Below are positions 11,043-22,104 of a stretch of DNA of 64,000 nt, one piece after another; position 1 is the first letter of the stretch; every line of letters starts with the position of its first letter. This stretch comes from Endocalyx cinctus. Lineage: Eukaryota > Ascomycota > Sordariomycetes > Amphisphaeriales > Apiosporaceae. The position numbers and the translations under genes were made by a program. The stretch covers positions 310,001 through 374,000 of the forward strand of contig BCKC01000014.1 of assembly GCA_001600455.1 (NCBI GenBank). Reading direction: 5' to 3'. The notes beneath the pieces were generated by a model. It worked only from the letters and a program-made list of their open reading frames with translations, had not been told where the DNA came from and did no database searches.

Positions 11043-13409
11043 AACGACTCAATCCTTCAACCAGCACTTCAATGGAAGGGGCGAGATGAAATATAGTCTT
11101 TCCACGCAGTTGGAGTTTTGTAGTTATCGTGAGAAACAACGGCTACGAATACGCAGGGTGAGTTATGATTTCCTATTATCGGGAAAGCAATCACCATGTA
11201 AGGCTCTCAACTTGTCAAGCAGTATATCGCTAGAAAAGCGCATTTTCTTAGAAGTAATTAAGACGAAGTGGAGATATTGAAGATATTCACCAATGCCTGG
11301 GCTGACTGTTGCTTGGGCCTTCACGATCTACACCGTCAGACCGTCATCAGTGGGTTTAATCCTGACATCGGATCCCCCCGATGCTTACTCGTGCTGATAA
11401 GATCCCCGGCATCTGATAAGATGCGCAGTACATTAAAGATTCAGAATATGATAACCAAGCCCTACGAGGGATCCACAACGTCAACTTACAGTACAAGTAG
11501 ATATACGTCCCAAGCTAGACATGATTACTGGTAGAGGAGGTTTGAAACAATATAGATATTTGGCATTGTGGCGGTCGCACACCTGAGGAGTATCGATATT
11601 CATTTCCAAACTGGAAAAAACCAATTATAAAGCATCCGCTTTTGTTGCGGTCAGGTAGAATTTCGATCGTATCGCGCGAGATATAAATTGCAGCGTCGGG
11701 ATGAAATGTTAAACGCGAGGGAATGATACTATAATTATTCCTAAGTGGAGATCACCGACACTATGCACTAGGGTCCGCTAAACTTTCGTTGTCTACTGTA
11801 CTGAGTAGGCTGTTCAACCTTATAAGCCCCTGTGTCGGTGCTTAATACTGCGCTAACACACCTATTAGCTTAGCAGTACCGTAGCCTATTAGCTAATGTA
11901 CTAGCTGTCAAGTTAATTTCATTCTGAAGGTGAACCATTACTGCTAACACTCAAAAACGTCACAATAAATAAATAAAAAGTAGTATGATAGAGTACACGT
12001 TATGAAGGAAAATATCTACTTCGTCTGCATTGATGGCCAATTTATACCCGATACAATTAAAATTGATTTAGTACTAATAAGTGGCAAAAATTTAATCTAT
12101 CTAGTCTTATATACTTTTAATAATCACCGGCATCGACGTATCACGAATTAGATCTTCAAAGGCATTCTCCCTGTTCTATGATAACCTCATGGAGGCTTTA
12201 GCGAAGCAGAACAACACAGAGAGAGAGAGGAGTCCCTCGGACATATCGTTAGCGTCAATATATCCGGTTATAGACCTGGCCTGCGGCATGGAATGCGGTC
12301 CCGTATCTGATTGAGAGCCGTGACCCGTTTTGAGTTGCAACCAAAGTCTCTTTGGAAAAGATAAAGACACGGGAGAGACTGACCAAATGAATCCATGGTG
12401 CCGGTTGCCTAGGTCCGAATGGAAACTTGATCAGCTTGAGTTCGAAAGACCCCCTGATACTCCCAATTGCAGGGCAACGAAGTGGATGAAGTCAATTGCG
12501 CGCGAATTATCCTTGCAGGAAGGGCCCTGATCGAAAGCTCTCTGAAACCCGACGAGAAGAGGATCTAGGTTCAAAGAGGATCACAGGTCCAGCTCGGGAA
12601 GAGTTACATATCTCTTCTCGCTCCATGCATCGGTGTCACCATCAATAAGCTCGTAGGTGATCATTGATAATCAAACTCGGAACTTCAAAGGTTGAGATCC
12701 TTGATTCCTTGGTCCAGCAGACATTGGCCTAGCTAAACGAGCCGACGGAGGCTAGGTCCTTCTTGAGCGCGTGACCGTGTGAACATGGTCGTCGCTCTAC
12801 GGCTGATCCACAGGTCCGATAGCTCGAGAGATGTTACGAAATCAATGAGTGACTCGCTTCTCTTAGCTTATAGTTAAACTAGATTGTTTTCTCGTCTACA
12901 TACACTTCATAGTTCTTCAACTAGGGCACCAATAACTGCTAGAGCCTGGAAATCTTGGTGGTATATAACATTAGGAGAGAAATCATCAGAGAAAATTCGA
13001 AGTCGAGGAGAGGGAGAGAGAGGCCGAAGCATGGGCGAAATATGCATTAGGAATTTTAAAGGATTATTAGATAAGAACAAGAACACCGCCGAGCGGAACT
13101 ACGCATTTCCAGCTGGGTGGAGTACATGTACAAGGGGGTAGCAGGTCTGACGGAATATGTTTGTACTACCGGCCGGAGAGCCGTATTGTACATACTAAAT
13201 ATATGGTTGAACGGCTTAACGACCGAAAATGGAACTAGAAATGTCGGTGTAAATTTTTTCTGAGAAATAATAGTGATGATATTCTGTCTGATGGGGATCT
13301 CGCCGATTTATAAACCTTAGGAATTAGTCCAATCATAATTTTATTCATAAACTTTTTTAGCGCCCCTATCTCATAGCCTGATAACCTTACATAATTAGTA
13401 TTCTCACAT
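11043..13409. other. 2.4 kb gene-poor gap, promoter of the Dal5-like carrier
   Basis: No protein in six frames resembles a family. Small plus-strand frames at 12330-12530 and 12884-13141 lack introns, motifs or context. The right end (from about 13240) is AT-rich and is probably the 3' region of the FluG-like gene. The left end is the carrier promoter. Confidence 0.5.
11396..11420 (+). promoter_or_regulatory. paired GATAAG sites upstream of the Dal5-like carrier
   Basis: Two perfect TGATAAG matches (core GATAAG at 11396-11401 and 11415-11420), 19 bases apart and about 350 bases upstream of the carrier start. Paired HGATAR sites are the known targets of AreA/NIT2 GATA factors on permease genes. 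Binding here is inferred. Confidence 0.5.
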
Positions 13410-16096
13410 TTAATATCTTTCTAGCACCCACTGACGCCTCTCGTCATCTGACATGGGGCTCATAAAAGCCATCTCTGCCTTTTTTACGTCGGTATACCGC
13501 CTTACCACCTCTTCCCCTAACGATTCGACCATCGCCTTATCAGTATTCAGGGCATGTAATGCTTCGTTAAGATCTTTAGGGAACATTTCCCCAATACCGT
13601 GCTCTTTTCTTTCATCAACGCTTAGGCACGCCGGGTCGATAGAGCAATCCTTCCACGTCAGCGGATGGCCGCTCGTCCCCGCAGCCAGCAGAGCTGCGAC
13701 GGCCAGGTACGGGTTCATGAGCCCATCTAGTACTTTGATCTCCCAGTGGCTCTTGGAACACTTACGGAGGGGCGTCTCCTTGTTTTGGGTGCCCCAGGTG
13801 GGCCAACGGCCCCCGGCCCAGATGCTGTCAGTCATGCGACTATAACTGGTCATATTACTGTAGGTGAAGGCGATGATAGCCCTAAAATGTTTCAATATAC
13901 CGCCGTAGAAGCGTTCGTACACTTCCGGGTCATCTCCTCCGGGAGATACGATCGAAAGGTGTGCGTGCGAGGCGTTTCCGAACGAGTTGGTAAAGGGTCG
14001 TGGATGTAGCGTTACGCGGAAACCGTATCGCGCAGCCACGCTTTCTATGACCTGTCGCGTATGTAGTAACGTGTCGCATGATTCCAGGGGCGGGAGCGGC
14101 GGCAACACAAGCTCGTATTGTCCCGGCGCCCCTTCGGCATGAAACTGCCTTACTTGAATACCCGCATCTTCGAGAGCAGTAAGGATTTCGTCGGCCGCGG
14201 TAGCAAAGCTCGTCCTGTCGCCCCAGCTGGCAAATGAACGAGCCGTAGACCAGGAATGACCGTCTTGTCGGAGCATGCGGTACTTCTCTGGCTCGTCTGG
14301 ATCAGTTGCCCGCTCTAAAACAATGAATTCAATCTCGAAGCCGAGTAAGAAGTCCAATCCACGAGTCCTCGCTGCTTGGAGAACGCGACGCAGGACTCCG
14401 CGTGGGCAGAGCGCGGCCTCCGAATTGTCTGACTCTAGAAACGAACCAAAGCAGCTTGCGTGTCCGGTGGCAGGACCCAGTTTCAAGCTTGACCAGTCTG
14501 CACGTAAGAGATATTCACCAGTCGCCGTGATTTGCGGAATCAACATGTCCATAGGTAATAGACCGAGGGTCGCCTTCGTAACCGATATTGTGAAGTCACC
14601 ATTGTCATTGGCTAACATGGTGTCACAGACGAAGCGAATAGGGACTAAACGGCACTTGGCCACGGATGAATAGTCATGCCAGTATACTCTGAGGTATTTG
14701 GTCTTCATATCTTGTAGTTGGATAAGAACGGCTTCCTTGGATGATTTGGTAGACGAAGACGCAGTAGTCTGGTTTATCTGGGAGAAGCTAGGTGGCGTCG
14801 TGGCCGTATCTAAATTATAAAGTTTCTTTGCATTGAAGAACAGGACGTCTTGTACGAGCTGTACGGATTGTTTCTCGGATAGCTGCCGGGTTCTCACGAG
14901 TCTAGCTAGTACCTAGCGGTGAATTAGATTCAGTTCATGGCTGCTGTATGACGACTTGAAATGCTCACTGTCTTGAAAACAGATTTCATCTGTGTGGTGG
15001 CGAGTAAGTATGTCTCCGGGAAGTAGTGACCATCGGTGCTCCAGAGTATCTTGTTCCAGGGAGATAGCTCCAGTATCTGAAGAAGTACCCTCTCCTGTCC
15101 TTCACGGCTCAGCTGTGGGAACACAGCACCAATGTCTGCATATACGTTTGCGTGCATCGTGGATAAATAGCCGACTTCCCTAGTCCAAGGATAACCGCCA
15201 TGGAGGAGCACAATAGGAACCGTCGGGTAATCTTTAACAAGAGTGTGTAGGTAGGCTGGAGATGATCTGGATAACGTCAAATCATTGTCGCCCAGACCAG
15301 TATGGAATTGTAGGGGTTTATGTGGTGTCGCGCTTTTGCTAATAGCGAGGGCTGTGAGATGGATGAACATGTGGTTGAGAGGACCATGCTGTAGCTTCGT
15401 AAATAGCTGCGTGTTGTCTAAATGACGGTTCATCAGCTGCTCAAAACATTCCACCACCTCATCGCTCTGTTGGTTATCCTCGTTCCAGGAAGGTACATCT
15501 AAGCCGGTTCGGTAGCAAATGACGGACTTAAATCCAGCAATTTCGGGGTCGGCAATATAGCGCTGAAGCTTTTGTTGGAACTCAGAAGCGATCTCGGCTA
15601 GAGTTTTTCCTGCCTCGGCAATGGAAACTTTTGGTTTGGATTCCGATAAGTTTTGGAGAATTATGTCGGCGGCAAGGGTCTCGATACGCACTATGCGCTT
15701 GCATGTGTTGGTGATAAACTGATCGTGCTCGGAATAGCTGATGAGTTCGTCGGTCTTATCGATTCCGTCGTCGACTAAAATAGTGTCGATACCTTGTAAG
15801 CATTTCGCGATCCATTCTTCATAGCTAGTGTTGCGCTGTTCTTTTAGGTGCGATTCCACCTCCTCCCAAGTATCGGCGCAACCTAAGACGTTGGCCAAAT
15901 CCTGAACCGCTCGGATGTGTGCAAGACTATGTAGGGTATCGCCGCGGGTCTGTTCCGTCGAAGCTTCGGTACTGATGGATAAAAGATTATAGTTTCGGCT
16001 GCTTTTTAAGTTGAGAAGTGGGTGTGCATGGTTATCAATTATCGGTGTATAATCCACAGCTGCGTCGAGGAGTTTGAACTGGGTAGATGACGACAT
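13410..16096 (-). CDS. FluG-like protein: amidohydrolase + glutamine-synthetase-type fusion (876 aa)
   Basis: Two exons (16096-14969 and 14912-13410) sum to 2631 bases, 876 aa, close to the length of Aspergillus FluG. Residues 1 to about 375 are an amidohydrolase-2 domain: DNHAHP metal site, QFHTGLGDND, LLHGGYPW, and LWSTDGHYFPE with the catalytic Asp. After a linker (LFFNAKKLYNLD) residues about 415-876 are a class-I/III-like glutamine synthetase domain: GFEIEF, HAEGAPGQYEL, NASHAHLS and NPYLAVAALLAAG. The single intron lies between the domains, so the two halves look like separate genes unless spliced. FluG is known for triggering conidiation in A. nidulans. Relatives with this GS type ligate glutamate to amines. 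In this neighbourhood a role in gamma-glutamyl-amine metabolism is as likely as signalling. Confidence 0.92.
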
Positions 16097-16969
16097 TATT
16101 GGATTTGCTATTACCTACGCTGCTACCTGTAGGTAAAAGTACTCCGTAGTAGTGCCAAAATTGGGGTGATGGGATAATCTGACAAGATAAATGGGGAATG
16201 TGCTGTTTGTCTAGATTATGTTTAGTTATGAACCCCTTATAGGCCAGTAGAATCAATTTTTGTAACTAAACAGAGTAGGAAACATGAACGACTTTTCAAT
16301 AGGTAAAAAAAAAATTAAGTACTGCTTCAGTAGGTATTTTCCAAAACACCCCCGTGTCGGGATGTAAACTCCCGATGTCAGCCTGCCAGCCACTACCTCT
16401 TCAGGTAGGTAGGTAGATATACCTGTGTAGGTACCTGAGTCTTACAGGTACGTACTCAGATATGGCCCCCAACTAATCTTTTTCCTGATCGATAAATTCA
16501 CATTTATCCCTCGCAGAATTTGGTCAGTTTGATTCGTTCATGTGTTGTATTGATGTAACCATCCGCTGACCACCTAAGTATGCAATGATACATTGTACTT
16601 GTAGTATGCCCATCAGCATACCTGTCGGTCTCCCCGTCTTCCCAGAGGTTGTATGATAAAAATTTCCTTTTGATTCTCTATGGACAGTACTCCGTATTAC
16701 GCATATATTTATGCAAGCAGCCACTTATCAAGGCAATGCAGCCTTACATTATTATAGGTGGACATTAATCATAAGTGGCAAACCCATTTAATTAATTGTA
16801 ATTTCAATATGAAGACAATAAGAATACAAGTTGTAGAACATCAATGTGTTGATAGGCACCCATAGACCATTACAAATAAGCACATTCAACCAGACACAGC
16901 ACGACAAATATCCATCCCGCGTGAACCTCTTTACAGCTGTCCAACTTTCTAAATAAATAATCAGTAATT
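16097..16969. other. intergenic, FluG-like promoter with TACCT/AGGTA motifs
   Basis: No gene is supported. The 16090-16460 part carries many AGGTA/TACCT pentamers on both strands, densest at 16398-16450, forming small palindromes, and an AGATAA (HGATAR) at 16185-16190. The right end is the 3' flank of the permease gene. Confidence 0.45.
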
Positions 16970-18767
16970 TTAATGATCGATTTCGATCAACGGGCCCTTG
17001 TAAGTTTTTCGAGCCCAGACAAGGTAATACACAATATTGAAAGCAATCACAACCGTCGTTGCTAAAAAAGCCCAGTTCATAGTCTGAGGAGTTACCTCGC
17101 GAGTTGCCGGCCAAAAACTGAAGAAGAGAACGAATATCAAGTAAGAACAAGTAAATGTATTATTGGCGATGCCAATAATCCCGCGTAGGCGCCAAGGTCC
17201 CCAGGTCAGACTTGAATTTGCGGTGTTGGTGATATCGTCATCTGAATTCGGTTCACGGATGCCCCCAGTTATTCGACGATAAAGTAGAAGTGACGACGGT
17301 ACCAGGTACGATCCGAACAAACCAGCGACCGAGATGGAAATAACTCCGTTGAACGCGGTAGCGTCACCGATGTTGACGAGGGAGAGAATCGCAGCAATCA
17401 CGACGGTCACAAGGACGGCATTGCGCGGGATCTTGGTCCGAGGACTAGTCTTCTTGAGGAATCGCCAGCCGGGTATAGCTCGATCACGTGCCAACGCCCA
17501 GTATACTCGAGAGGTAGACGTGAGGACGCCGGTAGCGGATACGAAGATCATAACGACAATAATCGACGACATGACCGTTGCGCCAGCAAGCGAACCGACA
17601 GCGTTATGAAAAATAGCCATGTAAGGGTAAGTCGGGCTCTCAGCTAAGGCGGCATCCAAGTCACCCATGGAAAACAGCGTGGCGATCAGCATCGCAAAAC
17701 CTAACGTTCCATTGACGATGAGAGTAACCATAAGCGACCAAGGCACGACCACAGGGGCGTTATGAATCTCCTCGGAGAGCTACCTTTAAGTTAGTCGACG
17801 TTATTTTCAGGATTATGTTTCGGGAGTTTATTCTTACATGCATTGCGGCATCCCCGCCGACAAAGGCGAAAACATTTCCTAATATACCGATGGAAAACGA
17901 TAGCCCTTGGGTCTGCCAGCCACCCAAGTTCATAAAGTTGTTGAAAACCTCACCGGGGGTGACATGCTCGCTGAGAAATACGAGCGGGAATATGATGCTG
18001 AAAAACCCGAGGATGTGGATGACAAAGGCGACGCCCTCAAATTTAGCGAAGAGGGAAGGAAAGGCGGTGTTGATTCCAAAGATGAGCAGGAGGACCGCCC
18101 ACAGTATCAACGTGCTATGCCAATTTTGCATATGCTCCGCGTAGTCCGGGTGTGACAAGGACGCCAGGTTCAGTATCATGGTACCCGTCAGGAGACCCGT
18201 GGAAGCAATAGCCGCCTGCCAGCCGGTAAGCGTTAACCAACCCGTGACGTAACTAAGCGCTTTCTGGTATGACGGCGCTGCTAACATTGACACCCAATGA
18301 TACTGCCCGCCGGACGTGGGCGCCATCGAAACCATTTCTGAAAGGGTTATCATAAGGGACAGCATTCCGGCCCAGACGAGGATATATCCGTAGATGATTC
18401 CAGATGGCCCACCGCTTGAGTAAATGTTTTGTTAGCAAGAGGAAAAGGAAGAAGTAGTCAGAGTGATTAATTCCGCGAGAATATACTTTTGTAGTCCGGA
18501 TAGAAATACACTAGTTGACAGTTGTTAGTTCGATAGCCTTCTCGCGATACTAGATTTGCCTTGGGAAGATATTTCGTACAATAATGAGCCCTCCCACGTA
18601 ATGAGAACAGTGCAGCTGAATCCGAGACTGGTAATGAAGCTAAATCGTCGTCTTAGGACAGGTTTCTTGCCTAGGCGTGCTAAGGTTGCATCGTCGCCGG
18701 ATACGGGACCAGAAGCCACAGCAGTGACGGAATGATTCTTCATTCCGATTTCTATCGGTTTTTCCAT
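16970..18767 (-). CDS. amino-acid/GABA/choline-type permease (APC superfamily)
   Basis: Four exons (18767-18580, 18510-18487, 18414-17838, 17779-16970) sum to 1599 bases, 532 aa. Exon 2 is only 24 bases; with it the protein reads WEGSLLFVFLSGLQNGGPSG, the conserved first-helix region of fungal APC permeases, and without it this region is lost. Further motifs are SMAPTSGGQYHWVS, EEIHNAPVVVPW and SRVYWALARDRAIPGW, all typical of Uga4/Hnm1-like carriers. About 12 membrane helices are seen. It imports an amino acid, GABA, polyamine or choline-like amine at the plasma membrane. It follows the FluG-like gene on the same strand, which fits delivery of a nitrogenous substrate. The exact substrate cannot be told. 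Confidence 0.92.
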
Positions 18768-19655
18768 ATCTAACTATCGTGAGGGAAATATGATTTGTGA
18801 GTATTTGAAGTTACAGTGTAACTAAGAGTTTGTCTTGAAAACGCGGGGTCAGCAACGTCGTCGAAAGTGAGCACGGAGATATATTATAAAACCGCTCCTA
18901 ACTTTCCCTCTTAAAAAATAAAAAATAAAAACAAAATAAAAAATGAATCATCTAGAGCCTCGCAGAATTGTCAATTTCCGGAAACTTAGCAAGAAATTAC
19001 TGTGCAGGCGGAGGCGCCAGAAGGAATGCCAAGAATTAATCGCATTGGGTGGAAGGAGTCCGGTCGTGGTACACAGCATGAAAGTGACATTGGGGGGGAG
19101 ACTCTGTATCAGCATGATTTATAGACAAACCATTGGACTTAGCTACCTTACATATTACCCCCCCCCCCTTTAGTTATGTGTGACACAGCGTAATTATCAA
19201 ATAGCAGCATCAGCAAGGGAGAGAAATGATAGGATCTTCACGAAAAAAAGAAAAAGAAAAAGATAATGGGGTTACATTTACGCGCGCATGCATAAAGCAA
19301 GGCATAATTAGGATGCGTGTGTAATGTAGTGTAAGTAGTTTAAATGTATAGGATATTATTATTATAAGTATCACAGGCTGTCGGTGAAAATATTAGGAAA
19401 CTTGGTTCTCTCTTACTTTGCTTACTTCGCTTAAGCATGACAATACATTTCCAGTGGCAGGAAAGAAACAAAAACACCACCAAAGCTTGGCGGCTGCAGG
19501 CTGCGTGAAAGTTTGCAACGTAACCAGTCTCATTTTTCAGCTATTCTAGGAACTGCGACGTAGACTAAAATAGGTAATGTGAGCGGGTGAGTGAGGGGAA
19601 ATCACGTAGTAACGTAATAATGCAATAGTTGCAATGAAGCTGAATATTGAACACA
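18768..19655. other. intergenic with A-rich and C-rich tracts
   Basis: No supported gene; a small plus-strand frame at 18943-19173 has no recognisable content. An A-rich stretch lies at 18910-18940 and a C13 run at 19159-19171. Confidence 0.5.
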
Positions 19656-20919
19656 TTATTTCGTAGCTCTCGAATGGTAGTCTACAGACGAACTGGTGAT
19701 CTCGGTCAGAACTACTATGCCCGGGGGGGGTCTAGCTTGATAAGTTGTCCCTTCTTCATAGCTATCCACTTCCTCCACTTGGATAATATCAAGCTCGAGG
19801 CTCTCCATAAAAGGTCTTAGGTAAGGCAAACAGGCCGTGATGATGCTAACTACGATAAGAACTTGGTTGAAAAGTGCTGGTAGCCACTGGGAGAATGTTG
19901 GATCAGACATAGAGTACGCGCTTCGGAATACGACAAGTTGGGCTATTGCCGCTCCAACGACTCTGTGAAGCAGTTAGCCCGTATTCAGATTTCCTCTAAT
20001 GGTATGTTCGCACCGACAAATCATGAAGCACAATTATGAGAGAGGCATACTCACAGCAGTCGAGATGAGAAAACAGATAGTACCACAGCTCGGGTAGACC
20101 AGGATACTTGTAGCTTCTGAAAAATCAATATGTATATAAATACGAAGCCTATCTCGATTATGATATTGAGAACAAGTATGTAAGTCCAGGCGGCGAGCTT
20201 TCAAGACGATTAGTATGGTGCCCCTTTATCCGTTGCAGGTACGATTTCGTTTACTAACGCGGTGCACGCAAGATGCGTTAAGATAATCCCATGGCATAGG
20301 AAGTGCGCACTGAAACAGTGAAACAAATATCGCCGACGTAAGCCATAGTCCGATTAGGATACGAATGCCCCAATTAATGCGTTGGTGTGTGTTACCAGGA
20401 CTCAAGTGTCCGATGAAAGCAGAGAGGGAATATTGAAGTAAAGCTAAGCATATAATGAAGAGAGGAATACTGGCATATTCTGCCTTGAAATATCGTAGTA
20501 TTGTTAGAAAATTCCATAAAGAGAGTTTGGATTTGTGGGAACAACCTGCAGAACGCGATCGAGAGAGTCGCTGGATAATTTATCGATAGCGGATCCAAGT
20601 CCGTTGGAAGCGGCTATAGAGATGGAAATGGTTTCAGACAAGAAAAGAAGCTTTGAAGAAGATTAGAAAATGTTTAATTAAACTTTTTTTTTTCCTTTTC
20701 TTTTNTTTTTTTTTTCTTTTTTTTTAAGGTGAACTATCCATATAACTAACTCACCTCTGCTAGGACTATAAACACGTCGTCCCAACCAAATTTCCGAGAA
20801 AAGACAAACTTCGTTCCCAAACGAGCCCCCACTGTCAGCACGCTTAATATAAAAAAAAGCCATATAAATATTTGGAGTAGAGTGCCCTTGCTATTGAGTG
20901 CATCCGGTCTTGGGGCCAT
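19656..20919 (-). CDS. SAT4/Pth11-like fungal rhodopsin-domain membrane protein (314 aa)
   Basis: Five exons (20919-20755, 20650-20546, 20483-20259, 20197-20055, 19962-19656) sum to 945 bases. The N-terminal helix is followed by KFGWDDVFIVLAE, the family's conserved (W)DD signature, then NGLGSAIDKLS. Later helices contain SPGNTHQRINWGIRI and DPTFSQWLPALFNQVLIVVSIITACLPYLRPF, the usual C-terminal end. About six to seven membrane spans are visible. The family includes Pth11-like receptors and proteins of unknown role near metabolic clusters. Intron 1 contains a long homopurine run and the single undetermined base of the window (20705), so the assembly is weak there, but coding sequence is unaffected. 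The donor at 20258 was chosen for frame and family fit. Confidence 0.85.
20705..20705. other. ambiguous base (N) in a poly-T tract
   Basis: One N sits inside a T-rich run of about 45 bases in intron 1 of the SAT4-like gene. It indicates unresolved homopolymer length. Confidence 0.95.
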
Positions 20920-22104
20920 CTTCAGTCTCTCAGATGGGGCAGATGAGAGTTAGAATAAGACTCCATAAATGTATGGTAAAGAAAGGGAATCAGTTAGGAT
21001 ATTATTATGACAGAATGGAGATTTGATTACAGAAGGTGGGAATTTAACCATCCAGGCCATCCCACTCTTCGCCCGATGAGACGCATCTCACTCGTAACCC
21101 ACCCTCTTTGTTAAGATGGCGGGTAGTTACCATGGAAGGATGGATGGATGTATGTAACGGTTACATTCGGAATCCTTTTCCTGCTGCCCAATTATAAAGA
21201 GAAGGTATTGGCGGTTGTGGCTTATTTCGGGCGTTGCCGTAAAAGTACTGTACAGCGTATTACCGAACTCCTCTTGACGTACTTTCATGCCTATTTTCGT
21301 ACAAATACCGATTCAACTGTTTCATCTTCAATCGTTAATATTCTGATATCGCGTTACAGTATAACTTGTTCCCCCTTTTCATCCTTTTCCTACCCACCCT
21401 GACACGGCAAGAAAAGATAATATAGAATATGAGCCACAACAAACAATTCGCTGGATTACGGGTTCGCTTCCATAACCCCGTCAGCTTGGCATGTAGTGTA
21501 CTGAATCGTAGCCTGTAATTGGTTACGTTGTTTTGTTTGTTGGTGTATATATTATTTTTCTACCAATAACTCCCATCACCGTTAATAAGTCTTAGTAGAT
21601 GAAAACGGTCACGAGGTTCTTTTTTTTTTTTTTCATGTCGAGAGTGATTATCCTTCAGGACTCAAGATTCCCCCCACCGCCATCTCGTATAACAAGCATT
21701 AAAAAGTATAGTACCAACACTTTCACTTACAATGAGAATATGGCGTAGGAAGTGATTGTAATATTGAAAGTGGGTATCGTTGCCAAGAGTCTGCAGTTTC
21801 ACGGCGGTACTGACGGGAGATCATGAGACTAGTAAACAGTTAATGGCACGAATTGTCATCTTCGGGAACTAAACAGAATCGCGCTTCTACTAAGATGTAA
21901 TGTTATCTATTGGATCCGGCAAGTGAGATAACCGTCTCTAGTTAGGTAATCATTGTTAAAAGACAATAAAAGCCATGTCTTCCTTAAGTTAATGAATAAC
22001 TTTCATTCGTCTCGCTATGCTTTATCATTTTATTTTCCGTTTCTCGACAGTCTATAGAAATTCAAAGTGATCCATTACATCTCGAATTGTGTTCCGTTTT
22101 CGAT
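20920..22104. other. intergenic, divergent promoters
   Basis: 1.2 kb between the SAT4-like gene (minus) and the MFS gene (plus), with no supported gene. A T15 run lies near 21621. This gap separates the nitrogen block from the exporter/oxygenase block. Confidence 0.5.

Noticed and set aside
12884..13141. Possible small gene in the 2.4 kb gap
   Set aside because: Low-complexity, Arg/Glu/Gly-rich translation from a GA-rich stretch; no signal peptide, intron or motif.
13453..13845. Plus-strand open frame of 130 codons inside the FluG-like gene
   Set aside because: Shadow of the well-supported minus-strand coding sequence; no family features.
13410..14897. Separate glutamine synthetase gene starting near 14897
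   Set aside because: That start is a GTG, and an intron of 56 bases (14968-14913) joins the frame in phase to the upstream amidohydrolase, giving the FluG layout and length.
21450..21500. Possible tRNA because of a GGTTCGCTTCC box-B-like string
   Set aside because: No matching A box or foldable acceptor stem was found at the right distance.
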